Shown here: piece after piece, positions 24,426 through 35,800 of the stretch
Layout: the number at the start of each line of letters is the position of its first letter
Numbering within the stretch: position 1 is the first letter of the stretch
Origin: Trachemys scripta elegans
Taxonomy: Eukaryota > Chordata > Testudines > Emydidae
Direction of reading: 5' to 3'
Assembly: GCF_013100865.1 (NCBI RefSeq)
Contig: NC_048305.1
Span: 5,711,521-5,775,520, forward strand
DNA length: 64,000 bases
Notes under the pieces: generated by a model
What the model was told of the DNA's origin: nothing
What the model saw: only the letters and a program-made list of their open reading frames with translations
Databases searched by the model: none
Program-made: the position numbers and the translations under genes

Positions 24426-24519
24426 TTCAGCCTAGGGCTGGTCAGGAGGCTGCAGATGCAGACGTGGCCATAGTGATCCTGGCATCTGGGATCTCCAGGC
24501 TTCTACTGCAGGTTGCAGT

Positions 24520-24905
24520 CAGTTGTTCCTCGGACTTCGACAAAAGCACCGATTGGTTCAGAATGTGGCAGCCCATCGAGTAAATGATACACACCACTCA
24601 GAGCTCATCACCTTGGCGCTCAGCTCGCTGCACTGAACATGGAGTCAAATTCAAGGTCATGGGGCTAATCCTCAAAACCCTCTAAGGGGCCAGTACCTAA
24701 AGGACACCCCCAGGACAGGAGGAATGGTGCTGTCAACAACAAGGGTGAGGCTAATGAATGCAGGAATGAGAGCTCCTTTGGTAACTGGTCCTGGCCTGTG
24801 GAACTCACTTCCACAAGAGATTAGCATGACCACAAATCTTGCCTCACTCCAAACAAAATGCAGAACCCACTTTGTCTTTGATATAATCATAAATAATTAT
24901 AATTA
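24520..24905 (+). mobile_element. old L2/CR1-like LINE 3' fragment
   Basis: In one frame the sequence reads Arg-Leu-Val-Gln-Asn-Val-Ala-Ala from CGATTGGTTCAGAATGTGGC, then His-His-Ser-Glu-Leu-Ile-Thr, matching the conserved C-terminal stretch (QNAAARL...HITP.L..LHWLPV) of L2-type reverse transcriptases. Further on, TGGAACTCACTTCCACAAGA is a second block typical of these 3' ends. Stops and indels interrupt it. Confidence 0.6.
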
Positions 24906-24964
24906 TAATGCTACATTCAATGCTGTCTCTAGAGGAATGGAGGTCTGAGACCCATAGACAGCAA

Positions 24965-25090
24965 TGCGGCCTGGTGGATATGATACTAGAGCAGGAGACC
25001 TGGGTTTAATTCCTAGCTCTGCTGCTGTTTTGCTGGTTAGCCTTGGGTGAGTACTTTCTCCCGTGCCTCAGTTCCCCCAGGAGGGTGGTA
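24965..25090 (+). repeat. MIR-like SINE
   Basis: It contains GCGGCCTGGTGGATATGATA, GGAGACCTGGGTTTAATTCC, TAGCCTTGGGTGAGTA and GTGCCTCAGTTCCCCCAG in MIR order, with tRNA-like head and core, in sense orientation. Confidence 0.75.
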
Positions 25091-25334
25091 GGGATAAATA
25101 TATTAACAATGATGCAGTATTCAAATGACAGTGTAGTAGGGGCCATACAAATCACTTTGCCAGCTGTCTTTTTACTAACGGGGGCATCCAGTCTGTAGGT
25201 GCAGGGTCATCTCATGTCAGAATCTTCTGTGCAGGTCTCCCCTCTAAGACCAGAGAAAGGGAGGATTTTCTTAAAGAATTTTTGTTATTAACTAAAAAGG
25301 CCTTTTGAAGAATTTAAATCATCCAAGGGAGCTT

Positions 25335-25465
25335 TGCGCGGAGTGAGAGCACCGGGCTGGGGATCAGGATTTCTGTGTGCTCTTCCCAGCTCTCACGCTC
25401 ACCTGATCTGTGACTTTGGGTAAGTCTCTGACGCTCTCTGGGCCTGGTTTTCCCAATATGAAAAA
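25335..25465 (+). repeat. MIR-like SINE
   Basis: It contains GTGAGAGCACCGGGCTGGGG, TCACCTGATCTGTGACTTTG, GGTAAGTCTCTGACG and GGGCCTGGTTTTCCCAA, a diverged MIR in sense orientation. Confidence 0.7.
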
Positions 25466-25469
25466 CTGT

Positions 25470-26850
25470 GATCTTCACATCCACCTTTCCGGGAGCTGAG
25501 TAAAGCAAAGAGATTGCAAAGTGAGTGCAAAGTGTGACCACTCAATCACTTTTCTATTAGCGGAAGCCAGACAGAGGGGAATGAAAACAATTCTCTGAGC
25601 TGAGCAGTTCTTATCTTCTGTTTGTTTTGGGAGGGCACAGTTGGGCCTCTCCTGCCTGCATTCCAGCCCGGTCTGCTTTCAGCTCTGAAACAAAAACAAG
25701 AGCTTGGGCTAAAGAGTGCTAAGATGGGAATAGTGAAATCTCAGGTTTCGGGCCATCAGCTGATTGCCACAGGGAGCGGGGAGGCATTTTCCCCTCATGT
25801 GCATCATTGCATTTCTGGCCAGAGACATGATGGGGCTTTTCACCTTTCTCTGAAGCATCAGACACTGCTGGATTGATGCTCTGGGATCCTACCTGAGCAA
25901 TTTCTTTGGATCTTGGTGAATCATTTTTTAAAATCCCCTGAAAACCTGCAAGATGCATATATGCCTAATCCCTGTCTTCCTGCCAGTCCTCTACCCCCAT
26001 TAATGAGGTTCCTTTCTCAGGCTTGCTACCATCCAGGGTGCTGGAGCACGCTAGCACCTCTCCCAAGTGCTGTCTTGTGCAGCAGGATCTCACCTTTCAC
26101 TTAGATAAACCAAGTCAGTCTCTGGTTGCCATGGCTCCAAAGAAAATCTTGAAAATATGAAGGGAGTGTAACCAATGCAGTCATGTCTGCCTGCAGAGAG
26201 CCTGAAACAAGGGCCTGGCTCTGAGAGGAGTGAACAGCCCTATTCATCTCAACTCACCAGGCAAGCCCTCCGAAGCCCAGAGAGCATGTGGGATCATATT
26301 TTAAACATCTACATAACCTACGCTGAGCAGCATCTCCAGCAGGTGGGGTTTATTTTATAGGCAGAGCTTGGAAAGGTACTGCCATTTTTTTAATCCCTTC
26401 TGCTATGGGGGGAGCTGAACTCATGGCACCAAGGGTGGGAAATTTTAGGACAGAAAAATGCTTATTTTAGTAGACAGTCTGTTTCCAGCCTGCTGATCCA
26501 TTTACCTCCCTAATCCTGTCTCCCAAGAAATGAGGCCTCCCCCACGTCCAGTGACTCATATCAAGCCAGGCCTAGGTAGACAAGCCCTGATCAACTCATG
26601 CCATGTACTAGCTATAAGCGTTCTTGCAAGTTTTTGTGTCTCAGGGGGATTCTGCTTTTGTTACACTTGTGTCTCTTGTGAAAGTAAAACACATAGTAGG
26701 AGTGTCCAGAAATGAGATTATCCTGCAGTCAGGGAACAGATGCAGGCAGATTTAGGGACCCTTCCCAGTATTTCTCACTGTAATCCCTTTGGGGGGGGGG
26801 CAGTAGACATTGGGAAAGTGCAGAACAGGCAAAGCCAACTATTATTCATT
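25470..26850. other. intergenic, no feature recognised
   Basis: No gene, splice-bounded exon or clear repeat was recognised. A G-run lies near 26791-26800. Confidence 0.4.
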
Positions 26851-26854
26851 GGTA

Positions 26855-26958
26855 TTGTGGTAGCACCTAGGAGCACCTGGACCCTATTGCGCTAGGCGCT
26901 GTACAAATGCAGACCAAAAAGACGTCCCCTTCCCCAAAGAACTTACAATCTACAGTTT
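26855..26958 (-). repeat. L3-type SINE/LINE tail
   Basis: It contains GGTAGCACCTAGGAGCACCT, GCGCTAGGCGCTGTACAAAT and CCAAAGAACTTACAATCTAC. This is the reverse complement of the widespread amniote tail (GATTGTAAGCTC...CTGTACAGCGCCTAGC). Related pieces lie at 5905, 6675, 44085, 50375 and 59063. Confidence 0.7.
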
Positions 26959-27224
26959 CCTCTCCTTGCAGGATAATAATAATTCATTCAGCTCTCTGGC
27001 CTCACCGTCAAAGTTCATGCCTATGGGGATCTTGGCAGCATATTGCCCTGTGATTTCCTCCCCCCGGTGGAATGAAGGAAGTGGGATATTGTTGGGGCAG
27101 GGGAAAGGGGGGCCCCAGGCTTTGCTCCGGTGTTTTTGCAACACAGCCCATGTTTGGCTGGAAGGATCTGCCCTAGTCTCAAACCACTCAGATGAGACTC
27201 ATCCAGAAAAACCATCACAGCCTA

Positions 27225-27402
27225 GGGGGGAGGGATAGCTCAGTGGTTTGAACATCGGCCTACTAAATCAGGGTTATGAGCTCAGTCCTTGAGGGGGCCA
27301 CTCTAAGGATCTAGGACCCAAATCTGTCTGTCCCCCTTTAAACAGGGGTTTGAACTAGATGACCTCCTGAGGTCACTTCCAACCCTGATATTCTATGATT
27401 CT
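27225..27402 (+). mobile_element. tRNA-headed SINE with CR1-like tail
   Basis: The head has an A-box-like TAGCTCAGTGG and a B-box-like region (GAGCTCAGTCCTTGAG), then a body with GGGGCCACTCTAAGGATCTA, and the tail GACCTCCTGAGGTCACTTCC...TTCTATGATTCT, which matches CR1 3' ends. This suggests mobilisation by CR1. It is full length or nearly so. Confidence 0.85.
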
Positions 27403-27419
27403 TTCTTACCCCCAGCACC

Positions 27420-27631
27420 CAGGGCCGGCTCCAGGCACCAGCTTCTCAAGCAGGTGCTTGGGGCGGCCGCTCTGGAGAAGGGCGGCATGTCCAGGTATTT
27501 GGCAGCAATTTGGCGGACGGTCCCTCACTCCGCCTGGGAGCGAAGGACCTGCCGCCGCAGATCGCGATCGCGGCTTTTTGTTTTGTTTGTTTTGGCTGCT
27601 TGGGGCGGCCAAAACCCTGGAGCCGGCCCTG
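27420..27631. mobile_element. hAT-type miniature transposon, GGGCCGGC family
   Basis: The terminal inverted repeats are CAGGGCCGGCTCCAGG and CCTGGAGCCGGCCCTG, a perfect 16 of 16. The 8-bp target duplication CCAGCACC lies at 27412-27419 and 27632-27639. This is the hallmark of hAT elements. It is 212 bp, with no transposase, and CpG-rich inside (GATCGCGATCGCGGC). The perfect ends and duplication indicate a fairly young insertion. Confidence 0.92.
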
Positions 27632-27639
27632 CCAGCACC

Positions 27640-29764
27640 CACCTGAGCTGGGGGGTATAGAGCTGGGTCCCCCTGCTTTATGGCAGCCAAGGAATCCCCC
27701 ATGCTCAGGGCATCCCAAGATGCCAATTTAGGGCAGCCTTTCTACTGGTACAAAGGGACCTGAGCATGGACTGGAGCAGGATCCGGCCCCAGAGCCTTTC
27801 CAAAGTCCATCTCTGGGCTACTAATAGCAGCTGGACTTATTAACATGGACACCTTTTTAAAAAGGATCCAAGTCTGAAATGGCCTTGTGTGTGGCAGCAC
27901 ACAAGGGGCTGAGAAACGGTGCTCTGCAGGGAGGGGTCTCTCTTACCTGGCGTCTGGCAATGGCTGCCAGGCTGGGCCGTGTTACCAGCATACAGAGCGA
28001 GGCTAAGGCCATTTTGTCGGGTCACTGCATGATAAAAGACGAGTAAGCAGGTGAGTGGGGTTTAGACTGGCCTTCCAGGCCATTGTATTGTCCCGCAGGA
28101 CCTCACTCCACCCCACTAGGTTTGATTCTACAAGTGAAAAACGAGTTTGAAGTTTCTCTTCGATGGAGAAAATTCCTGGATGTATGTTGGACTTGGCATT
28201 TCCCCTTATTTATGTCGGCCCCGGGTCCAGTGTTGAAACACCTGTGCCCGCCAAACTGCAGCCAAAAGATAACAAAGCAGGCAGCTCAGTGGGAAAAACA
28301 CTTGATTCCAGGGCCGTATTCAGTGGGCTGAATGCTTGTGTCAAGCCCGTCCTGGACAAGTCTGGGGCGCCTTTCACAGCGCCACTGTTATTACTTCTCG
28401 GTTTCCTCTCCGTTTGGTTTCTTCATTCAGCTGCTGCTCTGCCAGGGGAGAAGCCAAGGAAAGCAGACGCGCGGCTGATGGGGCTTTTAGGAGGCGAGGG
28501 TGGGTTTCCTTGGGGGAGGGTCGATTGCTTTTGAAGGGGCAATCCAGCCCGCCTTAGGTTGTTTGCGTAGTGAGGGTAAGAGGTGATAGACTGAACGTCT
28601 TGGAGAGTGAAGCTGGGCAAGGGCAGGTTCAGCGATATCAATAGCGCCACCCTGAGCTGCACCATCCTGCCAACAGACCTCAGTCCTGGCCGGAAGAGGG
28701 GCAGTTCAGACTCTGTGACCCACTGAATCTTTGGTCTCCAGCAAGGTGCTGGAGATGTGAACACCTGTCCACTGCTGTACATGGCTGTCTTAAATTAGGG
28801 ACCTGGCCCTTCCCACCCTGTCTGGCTTTTCCAGTCTCCAGCACCAAGTCCTGCCAACTCCTCCTGCCCCTGTAGCTGCTTCCCTTCTCTGCCCCATCAC
28901 CGAGAACTGCACCATCTGCACAAGACATCAGCGTGGAATTTACCAAGGCAGGTCTCCACTGGGGCTCAGAGTGGAGTGCCGCTCAGCCCCTCTGAAAACC
29001 AAGCTCTTATTACATAGCATGAGAGGGTTGCATTCAAAGAAGCCAGTAAACAGCAGTGGCAGAGAGGCAAACTCTTGCCTGGCTACAAAGCACATTGGTG
29101 AATGGATAGACTGTGCTAAAGGGACAGATGCCAGAAGAAAGAGAGAACATGGGCAGGCTCTACTGTAAAGAATCATCTATTTTCTATGGGTGGAAAAGAA
29201 TTAGGGACTCTTGGGTGTGTGATTTTAAAACATGTCCCTAGTGGGGGCTATTGCAAAAAAATCCCCTCCAGTTCTTCTTTCCAGGACTAGGATGGCAACA
29301 GGCTGGGAGCTGCTGATTAATGGAAAAATCAAGGCCAGAAAAAAAAAATCCACTCAGCTCCCTGCAGAATGGACGGGAGACTCAGAGCTGGAACGCGCAG
29401 GGGTCTCTCGGCTGGCTCCTTGTTATCACTGACGCGTTGTCAGAAAGTTTGCAGGGTAGAACTTGCCTTTGGGAGCGGAAGGAGGCTGGGAGCCAACCCC
29501 CTGACACGTCAGCCTGTGATCATAAGGATCTGCTTTCATTCCAGATGCAAGTTATCACTAGGCTCACGCAGAGAGATGAAATCTCTCTCTTTCTCCCTCC
29601 CCCTCTCCCGTGCGTGCCAGGACTGGAATGCTAGGAACAGGGAGACTAGAGCTGTGGGGAAAATGGGGATGTGCTTTGTAACTCCACTGAACTACATTAA
29701 ACTAGGAGAGATTTGGGGCAGGCAAGAGCAGAAAAGTGGTTAATCTCTCTCTGACTTGCCATCC
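27640..29764. other. intergenic, no gene recognised
   Basis: No exon or clear repeat was recognised. Open frames of 119-124 codons (28163-28534, 28423-28782, 29369-29743) lack domains and consensus splice contexts. Confidence 0.4.
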
Positions 29765-29776
29765 AGCAGAAAAACA

Positions 29777-29959
29777 GAGGGTCCTGTGGCACCTTTCAGA
29801 CTAACAGAAGTATTGGGAGCATAAGCTTTCATGGGTAAGAACCTCACTTCTTCAGATGCACGAAAGCTTATGCTCCCAATACTTCTGTTAGTCTGAAAGG
29901 TGCCACAGGACCCTCTGTTGCTTTTTACAGATCCAGATTAACACGGCTACCCCTCTGAT
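29777..29959 (-). mobile_element. foldback SINE-like retroelement, copy B
   Basis: The arms 29773-29830 and 29862-29919 are perfectly complementary over 58 bases. The loop contains GTAAGAACCTCACTTC. The single-copy cap is at the right (CACGGCTACCCCTCTGAT). The 12-bp target duplication AGCAGAAAAACA lies at 29765-29776 and 29960-29971. Its last four bases (AACA) are also the first four of the left arm, a microhomology. The arm sequence (TCAGACTAACAGAAGTATTG) differs from copies A, C and D. Confidence 0.9.
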
Positions 29960-30245
29960 AGCAGAAAAACAAACTCCTTCCCAGATTCATCACTTAACCC
30001 CTCTATTTTTAATTCCCTGGAAGGCGACAAGTTGGAGCGGCAAAACCCTTGAGCTCAGTAATGTCACAGTAAAGACGGACACACTGCCAAGAGCTGGCTG
30101 GCTGGGATCTTCTCTCTGTAAAGTCCACTTGGAATAGGGTAGCATGGGCCAGGTAGCTTGTGGCATATCCCAGAGAGCCAACACAATTGTCCAACCCTCA
30201 ACTCACTTGGGAGGGGAAAGGACTCCTAGCTAGTGTCTGGATAGG

Positions 30246-30270
30246 TCTGTGTATGTGTGTGTGTGTGAGA
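30246..30270. repeat. short (TG)n microsatellite
   Basis: About ten TG units with one interruption (GTATGTGTGTGTGTGTG). Confidence 0.8.
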
Positions 30271-30435
30271 AAGGGAAACTTCTCTAGAAGAGGGTCACAA
30301 GCTGCCTAGATTTGAGCACGCGCCCGGTTGCAGAGCTAGGGCCTGATTCTGATCTTACATCTGTTTTACATAGGTGTAACCCAGCAGATTAGGACTCTAC
30401 CATCCAGCCTCTGAGGCTGAGTTGGTACATTCCTA

Positions 30436-30671
30436 CCCTGTTTCCCCGAAAATAAGACATCCTCCGAAAATAAGGCCTACTTACAGTTTTGCCTCTCGTT
30501 GTAATATAAGGCATCCCCCCGATAATAAGACCTCCCCGATAATAAGGCATCCACCGATAATAAGGCATTTTTCATTTCTGAAAAATAAGACATCCCCTGA
30601 AAATAAGACCTAGCGCATCTTTGGGAGCAAAAATTAATATAAGACACTGTCTTATTTTCGGGGAAACAGGG
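30436..30671. mobile_element. TA-flanked miniature transposon, CCCTGTTTCCCC family
   Basis: The ends are CCCTGTTTCCCCGAAAATAA and the exact complement at the right, TTATTTTCGGGGAAACAGGG; the matching inverted repeat is at least 23 bp. TA lies on both sides (30434-30435, 30672-30673), indicating a Tc1/mariner-type target. The 236-bp interior carries about six variants of GATAATAAGGCATCC in partial tandem. I recognise this as a sauropsid repeat seen also in lizards. It is non-coding. Confidence 0.9.
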
Positions 30672-31699
30672 TACCTCTTTAGCTATCAGCCGGCTCCCCA
30701 GTGATACAGCAACAGAGTTAAGTGGGATTCTGATCCCAGTTACAAAGTCTCTCTCGCACTCAGAGCAGGGCTCAGGCAGGCAGGTTAATACAAGTGAGGT
30801 TTCTTGGGGCTGGGCTGGCCCAGAGAAGCAACAGAGTGGCTGCTCCTTATGGGAGCTGTGCGGGGGACAAACATCACCAACGTGCGTCTCTTCCCCCCAA
30901 CTCCAAAATTTTCCACCCCGAAAGTCAAGAAAAGAAATTCTTCAGCTGATGAGGAGTTGATGCTAATGAACAGGAACAAAAATTAGGACGGTATGATTCT
31001 GATTGGCTAGTGAAGGCTCCCACTCTATAGATGAGACATTTTAAACCGGTTGTTACAAAAGCGTCATGTTAAAACCGTGTTTCTAAAACTCCATTTGGAC
31101 CCGATTTTTTAAACAACAAATAATAACTTGCTAGCAGCCCCCACCCGGCAGCTCCTTATTGTGGGGAGCCAGGAGGCGGAGAGCTCGGAGAGTCAGCACT
31201 TGTATTCAAAGCATTAACAGCTGCCAGACTGAATTGCGCTGCGAGGGCAGCCATCCCTGCAGGGCCAGGAAGAGAGCTGACAATGGGGAGTCTTTGTCCC
31301 GCGACTTGTGATCTGGACCCAGGCCACAACAGTTTGGATTTAGTTCCAAACTGCCCCAAAGCTCTGGGCTCTTTGGATGCAGGTGGGTCGGTTCAGATCC
31401 ACCTCTAATCTGATCTCTTTCCACACCGGACTGGCAAATGGTGATGGGTAAAGCCACGGCGACAGTCACTCCTGGCGGGGAACGGGAAGCCGCTGCTGGT
31501 AATTCACCAGGCTCCTGGGACCCATAATCACTCACTCCAGCTTCACCTCATATGCTGCTTTCCCAGCTGATCAAAGGATGCAAAATGTTCGCCGACGAGG
31601 ATTTTCTCCCCCACACACTTTATTTAAACAGCTGCATTTGTCCAGCTGTGATCAGTTCAGGGAGGGTCTAGGCAGGGGGCATGAGTCATGGGTTATAGT

Positions 31700-31819
31700 A
31701 GGGTGACCAGACAGCAAATCTGAAATCAAGACGGGGTAGGAGGGTAATAGGAACCTATCTAAGAAAAAGACCCAAAAATCAGGACTGTCCTTATAAAATC
31801 GGGACATCTGGTCACCCTA
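31700..31819 (-). mobile_element. AGGGTGACCAGA miniature element, copy 1
   Basis: The ends AGGGTGACCAGAC and GTCTGGTCACCCT are inverted repeats. The flanks repeat GTTATAGT (31692-31699 and 31820-31827), an 8-bp duplication suggesting hAT. It has the shared interior TTTTTGGGTC/TTTCTTATATAGG in complement. Confidence 0.85.
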
Positions 31820-31998
31820 GTTATAGTGATGCTTCAAGGAGAGACAATGCCAGTGGCAAAGGAGTAATTTCAGTGTATCATTTGGTTAATTTTAGCAATC
31901 TTAAAAGTGGGGGATCACAGAGTTAGTTAGAGCCAGGCACGGGATGGACAGTCCTGGTGCAATCTTTCACTCACACAGCTCTGCCAGTGCCAATCAGT

Positions 31999-32121
31999 TA
32001 GGGTGACTAGATGTCCTGATTTTATAGGGACAGTCCTGATTTTTGGGTCTTTTTCTTATATAGGCTCCTATTACCCCCCACCCCCGTCCCGATTTTTCAC
32101 ATTTGCTGTCTGGTCACTCTG
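31999..32121 (+). mobile_element. AGGGTGACCAGA miniature element, copy 2
   Basis: It starts TAGGGTGACTAGATGTCC and ends CTGTCTGGTCACTCT, with the interior GGGTCTTTTTCTTATATAGG. A decayed 8-bp flank pair, CAATCAGT/CTCTCAGT, matches 6 of 8. It is inserted in an older repeat (CACACAGCTCTGCCAGTG to the left, GTCCTGCAGCACCCCTG to the right). It is inverted relative to copy 1, 180 bp away. Confidence 0.8.
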
Positions 32122-32675
32122 CTCTCAGTCTGAGTCCTGCAGCACCCCTGCTATTTCAGTTCTGGCCACACAAACACATTCGGCTTTGCTGATGCACCTC
32201 TGCCCCGAGGCACGAGGCATGTGACATCCCCTCTTCTATCTGTCCCAAGCATTTCATGGACAGAGCACCAGTCTTGCCACACTCTGGTGGTTGCTGATAT
32301 GAGCAAACAACTGCTGCTGGAGGGGCTAGTCTGAGACCCACCCAAACTCATTTCACTGCAGCAGCGAAGCGCTGGTGCATTAACCCAGGACTCAATGGGT
32401 TCCTTTCTGCATCATTAAGGACTTAAAAAACAATGTCGCTGTCTCCGTGGTAAAGGATCTGAAGTATTTTATGTTTGTTAATATATTCGGTTGGGTTATT
32501 ATATTTTTAACCAGACTAAGTTTCCATGTTTCCGTGCTTTCTGATTTCTTTAGCCTTCCTATCAAAAAAATCCTATCAAATTAAATCCACTCGGATTAAG
32601 CAAGTAGTCTCTTGGTTGATTATTCCGTGCATGGAATGAAATATTTATGCATGGCCATAAATATCTGGGTGGCTG
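32122..32675. other. intergenic, no gene recognised
   Basis: The right part of the older interspersed repeat lies at 32122-32170. Beyond this nothing was recognised. Confidence 0.4.
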
Positions 32676-32806
32676 AAGACAAGGCAGGTGAGGTAATCTC
32701 AAGCTTGTCTCTCTCACCAACAGAAATTGGTCCAGTAAAAGATATTATATCTCACCTTGTCTTTCTAATATTCTGGGCCGACACCACTACAACTACACCG
32801 CATACA
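32676..32806 (-). mobile_element. foldback SINE-like retroelement, copy E (divergent)
   Basis: On the minus strand the body reads GACAAGGTGAGATATAATAT, TTTTACTGGACCAATTTCTG and GTTGGTGAGAGAGACAAGCT, and then switches to an inverted short arm. The left arm, 32676-32700 (AAGACAAGGCAGGTGAGGTA), pairs imperfectly with 32741-32763. The cap is at the right (ACACCACTACAACTACAC). No target duplication was found. It is a different subfamily from copies A-D but has the same tail-to-tail arrangement. Confidence 0.65.
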
Positions 32807-32809
32807 ACA

Positions 32810-35800
32810 ATGGATTGCCAAAGGCATAAGAACTCTTATGTACATCAAATTCTTCGCCCTTTTCTCTCTCCACTATAAAGTCAACGTTAATCACCGGCCT
32901 AGCCAGAGGATTTTATAATGGCTCATAACAGTATTGAGAAGAGTCCGAGAGAGCTTGGAGATACTTGTGACCGGGACGCTGGGGCTTTCCTTCTTGCTCT
33001 ATTGGTTTTTGGTCTGTTCCTGAGAGATACTGAGCATTCGCAATTCAATAGCAGCAATGAACAAGCAACAGCTCTCTGCATCAACCTTATTGCTTTATGC
33101 CTGAGAGAAAACACTCAGCCAGGGGCTGATGGCTTTCCAAGGATGCCTGGGTCCTTTTTAACCATTCCCCGGGATCAGCTTGTGCTGTGTTTACAATGTA
33201 CAGTCTCTTTCTTCTAAACAGGGATGTGGGGCCCTACCACATATGCTGAGCTTGTTTGACCCAAATCAATCAATTGCTATCCAATTGTGGAGCCCTTTGA
33301 GTTTGGAAGCAGGATGTTTTGCTCTGTACGTCTCAGGTTGGAGGGCATTTTTCAGCACTTTTAAGTGGCAGGAGATGTTGGTGTGACAGCCCTAAAGATG
33401 GAAATTCTGCTTAGCCACAGAGAGGGTTAAGCACAGACTTGCCCAAACCGTTAACAGAAGCAACACAAATGCCACTCACATAATGCACAAATATAAACAC
33501 ACGCTCTGCCAGTGTGCCTGTGGTATGTCTGTTGTAAAAACACACACACACGCCCGACTCTGTGTACCATGCTGCAGAGCCTTTGTCTGGGGACGAGCCA
33601 ACGTTACTGCTCATGTACAAACTGGTTACCCTTACACGCACACTAATGACAGCTTGACTGTGAGTGATGCCATGGGGACGTGGCCTCCTGGGATCCCTTC
33701 AACTGTATCTCCCAACTTACACAACCACATCTGCAGAACCACGCCCCTTGGGCACGATATGGACATGTACTGTCCCCAGCTGCAGGGCAGCCATTTTGTA
33801 CAGCTGGCAATAATACAGGAAGGAGGGAGAGTGGGGGAGAACTCACACAGGAGACACCCAGTGCAATCCAGTCACTAAACTACTTACAGGCTGAGGCAAG
33901 AGGGGGGAGCATTTAACAAGCATTCACTGAAGCTGAGTGTTATTAAAAGGACAATAAAATCCCATCTTTCAGCTGCCACAAGGGAATTACTACATTTTCC
34001 AGGCTTCTATTTCATTTTCATGTAAAATCACTCGCCCAACACCCCCCAAACAGCCTCCCCTAGTCTCATTTGTCATCAGCAATGTGCAGGCCTGAACACA
34101 GTTTTTGTCACTGTTCTGGTTCAAAGCAGCAAACTTCTCCATTAGCACCTCAAGAAACCAGAACTTCCAAGCCTAGGCCAAGATTTCCCAAAGTCTTGAG
34201 TGGTTTGGGGTTGCCTCTGTTTTTTTGGGAGGTGGGTGGGAGTGTTTTTTTTTGGGGGGGGGCATACGGAGAGGCCTTACATGGAGCCTGATCTTCAGTA
34301 AGTGCAGAGCACCTGCCCTCTGCGAATCAGGCCCCTTTAAGGGCTCTCAAGTTGGCAGGCCCCAAAATGGAGGCACCCAAGCGCAACAGAAACTTTGCAA
34401 AATCTTGGCCTTTGGCTGTAAAGGTCACTGTGGAATCTGCAACATGGAGAGCTGAGTGAATCAAACGGGGGTCGGCATCGTGATGGGCCCAACCAACATC
34501 CTTCGTCTGGAGGCCTCTGCTCTTTCACCAGCTCCATCCTAAGCAGCTACACCCCTCTCTTCGGGACACTGCCCTCCACGCAGGAGAGCTCACACAGGCA
34601 CTTTTGGCCCCCTTCTTGTGACTAGCTGGACTCCTAAGGGGAAGCAACGAAAGGCCACAACACATGGACGGTGGCTCCCATAGGGACCAGTCTTACAAGG
34701 TGCTGATCCACCTCAACTTCCATTGACTTCAATGGGAGAGAGCTCAGCACCTCCTGGAGCAGCATCTTTCAGGAGCGGGGGCATACTGTGCCTTCTCTCC
34801 TGGACTGGTCTTTTCAGAGACTTGCCCTTCCCAATATAAAATTTGCAAGGCCCCAGAGCAGATGACTTGATTGTTTCTCGGACACCTCTCCTCACCTCAG
34901 CATCGCCTGCCTTTCTCCCCATCCCGCAGGACATCTCCTCTCATTACAGGCGGCATCTGCCATTTCTCCCCTGAGGCTTGTTCACAGCATGCACCCGCTG
35001 TCCCTGGGACTAGCAGTTGCCTGTCAGGCACACGCCAGCCCACCACAAGAACAAGGGACCCCGTCACTCTATAGCTTAAACTGTTCCTACTTGTTATTCC
35101 TGCTGCTTTGGCCTGCAGAGGCCGGGTGGCCAATGTTTGGATGTTATGAGGAGGCCCGGCCCCCGCCAAGGTGTGTACATCACCCCTCCCTTTTAGAAGG
35201 GCCAGGTCCTATTTATCCAGGCACAACAGCTACCATCATCCCACTCTCCATCCAGACACCTCTCCTAGTCCAGTGCACGTCAAGGGCGTTCGACGGTGTA
35301 TCCTGTTTATCTCCTCCTAGTCATAGCTTTCAAATGCTGGCCATACGGTACATGCGTCCACAGAGGAGCCTGGAAAGGTTCTCAGGCCAATCTGGGCCAG
35401 GTGATGGGGCTGCCCAGGTGTTGCCCTGTTTGTTGTGTCCCTCACGCTGAGCCTTCGTCACCCGTTTTAAAGGCCAGCGGCTTGGAGGGGAGAGAGCAGT
35501 GCTAGCACAGCGTCTGATCTGGGTTTTGCTCTGAGCAAGGGGTAGCGGCTGGCTGCACTGCCCTGGGAGCGTGCCAGGAAGCAGACGGTGACGCCCAGTT
35601 CCTGTCTCTGCTGGGATATGCCCTCCCCCAGCCCTATGCCTGGCCCAGCATATGTCTGTTGGTTGGCGCATCAGCACAGTTGCACTAGACAGTACATGGG
35701 GCGCGGGGGTGGAAACAGAATCAAGACTTTACCTGTTCCCTGCCTGAAGCATAGTTGGGTGGGGGTCTGAAAAACCCTCCCAGAGATGCGCCCCCCACCC

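Noticed and set aside
27225..27300. tRNA gene
   Set aside because: A- and B-box-like words are present, but no cloverleaf can be formed and the sequence continues into a CR1-like tail; it is a SINE head. The same holds for 59566 and 37811.
34200..34265. T-run and G-run tract as a terminator or G-quadruplex
   Set aside because: Isolated homopolymers in intergenic DNA with no adjacent gene; the G-tract is one continuous run and not four spaced runs.
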